NCBI RefSeq assembly: GCF_032670585.1
Contig: NZ_JAVQHL010000001.1
Span: forward strand, 1,240,001-1,304,000
DNA: 64,000 bases
From: Ostreiculturibacter nitratireducens
GTDB lineage: Bacteria; Pseudomonadota; Alphaproteobacteria; Rhodobacterales; Rhodobacteraceae
Reading direction: 5' to 3'
Position 1 is the stretch's first letter; the number at the start of each line of letters is the position of its first letter. Both the position numbers and the translations under genes were made by a program. The notes beneath the pieces are model-generated. The model saw only the letters and a list, made by a program, of their open reading frames with translations, searched no databases and was not told where the DNA came from. Shown piece by piece: positions 60,848 through 64,000 of this stretch.

Positions 60848-62172
60848 TGTCCTACGAGTGGATCGCCATCCTCATGTTCAGCACGATGATGCTGATGATG
60901 ATGACTGGCCAGCGCGTCTTCGGCGCGATCGGCTTCGTCGCCGTGCTCGCGTCGGTCGCGCTCTGGGGCGTGGGCGGGTCGGACCTGGGCTTCGCCGCCG
61001 CCATGAAGCTCATGAAATGGTACCCGCTGCTGACGCTTCCGATGTTCATCTTCATGGGCTACGTCCTGTCGGAGGCGCGACTGGCGGACGACCTATACCG
61101 GATGTTCCATGTCTGGTTCGGCCCGGTTCCAGGGGGGCTCGCGATCGGCACGATCGCCCTTATGGTGGTCATTTCTGCGATGAACGGGCTTTCCGTGGCG
61201 GGAATGGCGATCGGGGCGACGATCGCCCTGCCGGAACTCCTGAAGCGAAACTACGACAAGCGGATGGTGACCGGCGTGATCCAGGCGGGATCGTCGCTGG
61301 GCATCCTGGTGCCGCCCTCGGTCGTCCTCGTCCTCTACGCGATGATCGCGCGACAGCCGGTGGGGCAGCTGTGGCTCGCCGGGGTGATACCGGGACTGAT
61401 GATGGCGGCGATGTTCATCGCCTACATCGCGCTTCGCTGCCGGCTCAATCCAGCGCTTGGGCCTACCCTCTCTGCCGAGGAGCGGTCGGCCGTATCACCT
61501 GCCGAAAAGCGGCGCCTTCTGACGGCCGGGATCCTTCCCGTGCTCATCTTCATGGTGATGATGGTGCCCTTCGTCTCGGGTTACACATCGCTCGTCGAAA
61601 GCTCGGTGATCGGCGCCCTCGCCTCGGTCTCCGCCGCAGTGGTGAAGGGCCGGTTCACGCGCCAGGTCTTCGAGACGTCGACGCGCGAGACCCTCGCCGT
61701 GTCCTGCATGTTCATGTGGATCATCCTGGCGGCACTCGCTTTCGGGGCAGTTTTCGACGGGCTGGGCGCCGTAAGGGCGATCGAGGGATTCTTCATCGAA
61801 AGGCTCGGCCTCTCGGCGTGGGAGATCATCATCCTGATGCAGCTGTCCTACCTGATCATGGGCACGTTCCTCGACGACACGGCGATGCTGGTCATCGTCG
61901 CGCCGCTCTACGTGCCGTTGGTCAAGGCGCTTGGATTCGACCTGATCTGGTATGGCGTTCTCTACACGATCACCTGCCAGATCGCCTACATGACCCCGCC
62001 CTTCGGCTACAACCTGTTCCTGATGCGCGCGATGGCGCCGAGGGAGATCACCATCATCGACATCTACCGCTCGATCGTCCCCTTCGTGGGCGTGATGATC
62101 CTGGCCTTGGTCCTCGTGATGGCGTTCCCCGACATCGCGCTCTGGCTGCCGAACCACGTCTATTCGAAATGA
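60847..62172 (+). CDS. TRAP transporter large permease (DctM)
   Basis: A 441-residue large permease with about 12 spans. TLPMFIFMGYVLSEARLADDLYR, MNGLSVAGMAIGATIALPELLKRNYDK and GSSLGILVPPSVVLVLYAMIAR match the DctM family. The C-terminal half repeats the pattern with FLDDTAMLVIVAPLYVPLV. Start ATG 60847 shares a base with the dctQ stop. It is followed by a small hairpin, then the substrate-binding gene. Confidence 0.93.
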   Translation: MSYEWIAILMFSTMMLMMMTGQRVFGAIGFVAVLASVALWGVGGSDLGFAAAMKLMKWYPLLTLPMFIFMGYVLSEARLADDLYRMFHVWFGPVPGGLAIGTIALMVVISAMNGLSVAGMAIGATIALPELLKRNYDKRMVTGVIQAGSSLGILVPPSVVLVLYAMIARQPVGQLWLAGVIPGLMMAAMFIAYIALRCRLNPALGPTLSAEERSAVSPAEKRRLLTAGILPVLIFMVMMVPFVSGYTSLVESSVIGALASVSAAVVKGRFTRQVFETSTRETLAVSCMFMWIILAALAFGAVFDGLGAVRAIEGFFIERLGLSAWEIIILMQLSYLIMGTFLDDTAMLVIVAPLYVPLVKALGFDLIWYGVLYTITCQIAYMTPPFGYNLFLMRAMAPREITIIDIYRSIVPFVGVMILALVLVMAFPDIALWLPNHVYSK

Positions 62173-62176
62173 AACA

Positions 62177-62193
62177 CCCCCGGCCAACGGGGG
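62177..62193 (+). other. Hairpin between dctM and dctP
   Basis: CCCCCG and CGGGGG pair around GCCAA, just after the dctM stop. Such hairpins commonly tune or stabilise the mRNA so that the binding protein is made in excess over the permease. Confidence 0.4.
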
Positions 62194-62220
62194 ACCCGAC
62201 CACCAGCAAGGAGAAAGACG

Positions 62221-63255
62221 ATGACGACGACAAGACGCAAGTTTCTCACCGCCGGGGCGGCCGCCGGCGCCGCGACTCTGGCTGCGCCGGCCGTTCACGC
62301 GCAGGCTCCGATCAAGTGGCGTCTGCAGACATATGCCGGCCCTGCCTTGGGCGAACACGTGATCAAGCCAGCGATCGACGCGTTCAACGAGATGGCGCAG
62401 GGGCAGATGGAGATCGAGCTCTATTTCGCCGACCAGCTCGTGCCGACGAGCGAGCTGTTCCGCGCGATGCAGAAGGGCACGATCGATGCCGTGCAGTCGG
62501 ACGACGACTCGATGGCCTCGCCGACCGAGGTCACCGTCTTCGGCGGCTACTTCCCGCTCGGCCTGCGTTACTCGCTCGACGTGCCTGCGCTCTTCAACAC
62601 CTACGGGCTCGACGAGATCTGGAAGGCCGAATACGAGAAGGTCGGCGTCAAGCACATCTCGGCCGGATCATGGGACCCGTGCAACTTCGCCACCAAAAGT
62701 CCGATCAATTCGCTCGCCGACCTGAACGGGAAACGGGTCTTCACGTTCCCGACCGCCGGCCGCTTCCTAAGCCGCTTCGGCGTGGTACCGGTCACGCTGC
62801 CCTGGGAAGACGTCGAGGTCGCGCTGCAAACGGGCGAACTCGACGGAATCGCTTGGTCGGGCATCACCGAGGACTACACGGTGGGCTGGTCCAAGGTGAC
62901 CGACTACTTCCTGACCAACAACATCTCCGGCGCATGGATCGGGCATTTCTTCGCCAACATGGACCGCTGGAACGAGCTTCCGCCGCACCTGCAGACGATG
63001 CTGAAGATCGCGATGGATTCGTCGCACTATTATCGCCAGCACTGGTACTGGGCGGGCGAAGCGAAGCTGCGCGTCGAGGGCACGGACCTGAAGCTGACCA
63101 CCATCCCTGACGCGGAATGGAAGCAGGTCGAGGCCGAGGCCCAGAAGTTCTGGGACGAGATCGCCGCCGAGAGCGAGACCAAGGCCAAGGTTGTGGAGAT
63201 CATCAAGAAGTACAACGATACGATGGTGAAGGCGGGCGTGCCCTACCGCTACTGA
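62221..63255 (+). CDS. TRAP transporter substrate-binding protein (DctP)
   Basis: A 344-residue periplasmic binding protein. It opens with a twin-arginine-type signal (MTTTRRKFLTAGAAAGAATL, cut near AVHAQA). The mature part shows IKWRLQTYAGPALGEHVIKPAIDAFN, LNGKRVFTFPTAGRFLSRFG with the conserved Arg, and ELDGIAWSGITEDY. DctP proteins of this sort bind carboxylates or amino-acid-like compounds through the Arg. The coupled FGase and GS-like enzymes suggest a nitrogen-containing dicarboxylate. Confidence 0.9.
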   Translation: MTTTRRKFLTAGAAAGAATLAAPAVHAQAPIKWRLQTYAGPALGEHVIKPAIDAFNEMAQGQMEIELYFADQLVPTSELFRAMQKGTIDAVQSDDDSMASPTEVTVFGGYFPLGLRYSLDVPALFNTYGLDEIWKAEYEKVGVKHISAGSWDPCNFATKSPINSLADLNGKRVFTFPTAGRFLSRFGVVPVTLPWEDVEVALQTGELDGIAWSGITEDYTVGWSKVTDYFLTNNISGAWIGHFFANMDRWNELPPHLQTMLKIAMDSSHYYRQHWYWAGEAKLRVEGTDLKLTTIPDAEWKQVEAEAQKFWDEIAAESETKAKVVEIIKKYNDTMVKAGVPYRY

Positions 63256-63279
63256 ACGTCCGAACCAGAAATGCCTGCC

Positions 63280-63303
63280 GGGCGCGGTCTCCGGATCGCG
63301 CCC
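63280..63303 (+). other. Hairpin between dctP and the glutamine-synthetase-like gene
   Basis: GGGCGCG and CGCGCCC pair around a 10-base loop. It has no T-run, so partial attenuation or mRNA stabilisation is more likely than complete termination. Confidence 0.4.
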
Positions 63304-63332
63304 GAATGTGATGTATCGGGGAGAGAGGAAAA

Positions 63333-64000
63333 ATGCCCGCGAATCTCACGTTCGATGCGCTGAAGAAGGCCGTGGCCTCGGGCGAGATCGATACCGTCCT
63401 GACCTGCGTCGTGGACATGCAGGGACGCCTGATGGGCAAGCGCTTCCACGCGCAGCATTTCCTCGACAGCGGACATGAGGAGACGCATGGCTGCGACTAC
63501 CTCCTGACCGTGGACATGGAGATGACACCCGTTCAGGGATACAAGTCCACGAACTGGACGACCGGCTACGGCGACTATGTCCACAAGCCGGACATGGCCA
63601 CCTTGCGGCGCGTGCCATGGCTGCCGGGAACGGCGATGGTGATGTGCGACTTCCTCGACCATCATACGCACGAACTCGTTCCACAGGCGCCCCGTTCCAT
63701 CCTGAAACGGCAAATCGCGCGGGCGGAGGCGATGGGCTTCACGCCGATGATGGCCTCCGAGCTTGAATTCTTCCTGTTCGAACAGGCCTACAACGAGTTG
63801 TTCGACAACGGCTACCGCGGCCTGACGCCGCTATCTCGCTACAACATCGACTACTCGATCCTCGGCACGTCCAAGGAGGAAGGCGTGATGCGGGCGATCC
63901 GTAACGGCCTTTTCGGCGCGGGCATCCCCGTCGAGAACTCGAAGGGCGAGGCCGAGGCCGGGCAGGAAGAAATCAACGTGCGCTATTCCGATGCGCTAGA
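63333..64000 (+). CDS. Glutamine-synthetase family protein, N-terminal part
   Basis: The right window edge cuts the gene; 222 codons are visible from ATG 63333, which has GGGGAGAGAGG upstream. The N-terminal beta-grasp (DTVLTCVVDMQGRLMGKRF) and the start of the catalytic domain (MMASELEFFLFE with metal-binding Glu, GEAEAGQEEINVRYSDA) are present. The divergence from housekeeping GlnA, and the operon with FGase and a TRAP importer, favour a gamma-glutamyl-ligase subgroup such as PuuA/GlnT-like (glutamylating an amine) over primary ammonium assimilation. Confidence 0.87.
   Translation, partial: MPANLTFDALKKAVASGEIDTVLTCVVDMQGRLMGKRFHAQHFLDSGHEETHGCDYLLTVDMEMTPVQGYKSTNWTTGYGDYVHKPDMATLRRVPWLPGTAMVMCDFLDHHTHELVPQAPRSILKRQIARAEAMGFTPMMASELEFFLFEQAYNELFDNGYRGLTPLSRYNIDYSILGTSKEEGVMRAIRNGLFGAGIPVENSKGEAEAGQEEINVRYSDAL

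Noticed and set aside
60858..63110. A 750-codon plus-strand frame across dctM and dctP
   Set aside because: It is an alternative phase of two clear TRAP genes and spans their intergenic gap with Arg/His-rich sequence.

Overview
The window is 64 kb of very GC-rich bacterial chromosome. It carries dense, strongly biased coding sequence and many 4-base start/stop overlaps. Gene families point to an alphaproteobacterium of the Rhodobacterales (Rhodobacteraceae/Paracoccaceae): a CarD/FdxA/S4/SUV3-like helicase run, DUF2948 next to murA, a Hint-domain protein, TRAP transport, carboxynorspermidine synthesis, PuuD-type urate oxidation and a HupK-containing hyp cluster. The genus cannot be fixed from the sequence alone. 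There is no rRNA, CRISPR array, prophage or intact insertion sequence; one tRNA (Thr-GGT) is present.

Layout. 1-13 kb is mostly housekeeping: the end of a cation diffusion facilitator, carD, fdxA, an S4 protein, the SUV3-like helicase, a TPR protein, an SCP2/hydrolase pair, DUF2948-murA, tRNA-Thr, a class III-type sirtuin, a 2OG-Fe(II) oxygenase, a PCu(A)C copper chaperone and rpmB. 12.3-15.3 kb is a zinc-uptake locus (znuB-znuC-zur divergent from znuA) with a candidate Zur operator between the arms. 15.4-17.3 kb holds a translationally coupled SMP-30 lactonase and aldose epimerase. 17.3-18.9 kb is a gene-poor, AT-richer island around a Hint-domain gene. 18.9-25.9 kb is a urate degradation cluster (puuD, lysR, uraH, a puuE-uraD fusion, ureidoglycine aminohydrolase, allA, an NCS2 permease). 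26-34.5 kb has a class III aminotransferase, a GbsR-like regulator preceded by a perfect 22-bp palindrome, a 1198-residue HyuA-HyuB hydantoinase/oxoprolinase and the carboxynorspermidine pair. 34.5-38.1 kb is a gentisate pathway with a divergent MarR regulator. 38.1-44.9 kb is hypF-hupK-hypABCDE with no structural hydrogenase nearby. 45-48 kb is modE-modABC with a candidate Mo-box. 48.3-50 kb is an FAH-family hydrolase with an SDR dehydrogenase. 50.2-57.6 kb is one long operon: a five-gene peptide-type ABC transporter, an M19 dipeptidase and a YcaQ/AlkX-like protein. 57.6 kb to the end carries a DMT exporter, an RpiR regulator, N-formylglutamate amidohydrolase, a TRAP transporter and a truncated glutamine-synthetase-family gene.

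How the genes work together. Several blocks form self-contained catabolic modules with their own transporter and regulator: urate to ureidoglycolate and glyoxylate, aromatic to gentisate to fumarylpyruvate, peptides to amino acids, and an unidentified formyl- or glutamyl-amide to glutamate. The most distinctive observations are the RpiR-FGase-TRAP-GS cluster of unknown substrate, the coupling of a DNA-glycosylase-like gene to a peptide operon, the urate pathway that lacks an allantoate-cleaving enzyme, the hydrogenase maturation set without a hydrogenase, and a series of clean inverted repeats upstream of regulators and transporters. I did not find a clearly unprecedented system. All assignments rest on reading the sequence; no database search was run.
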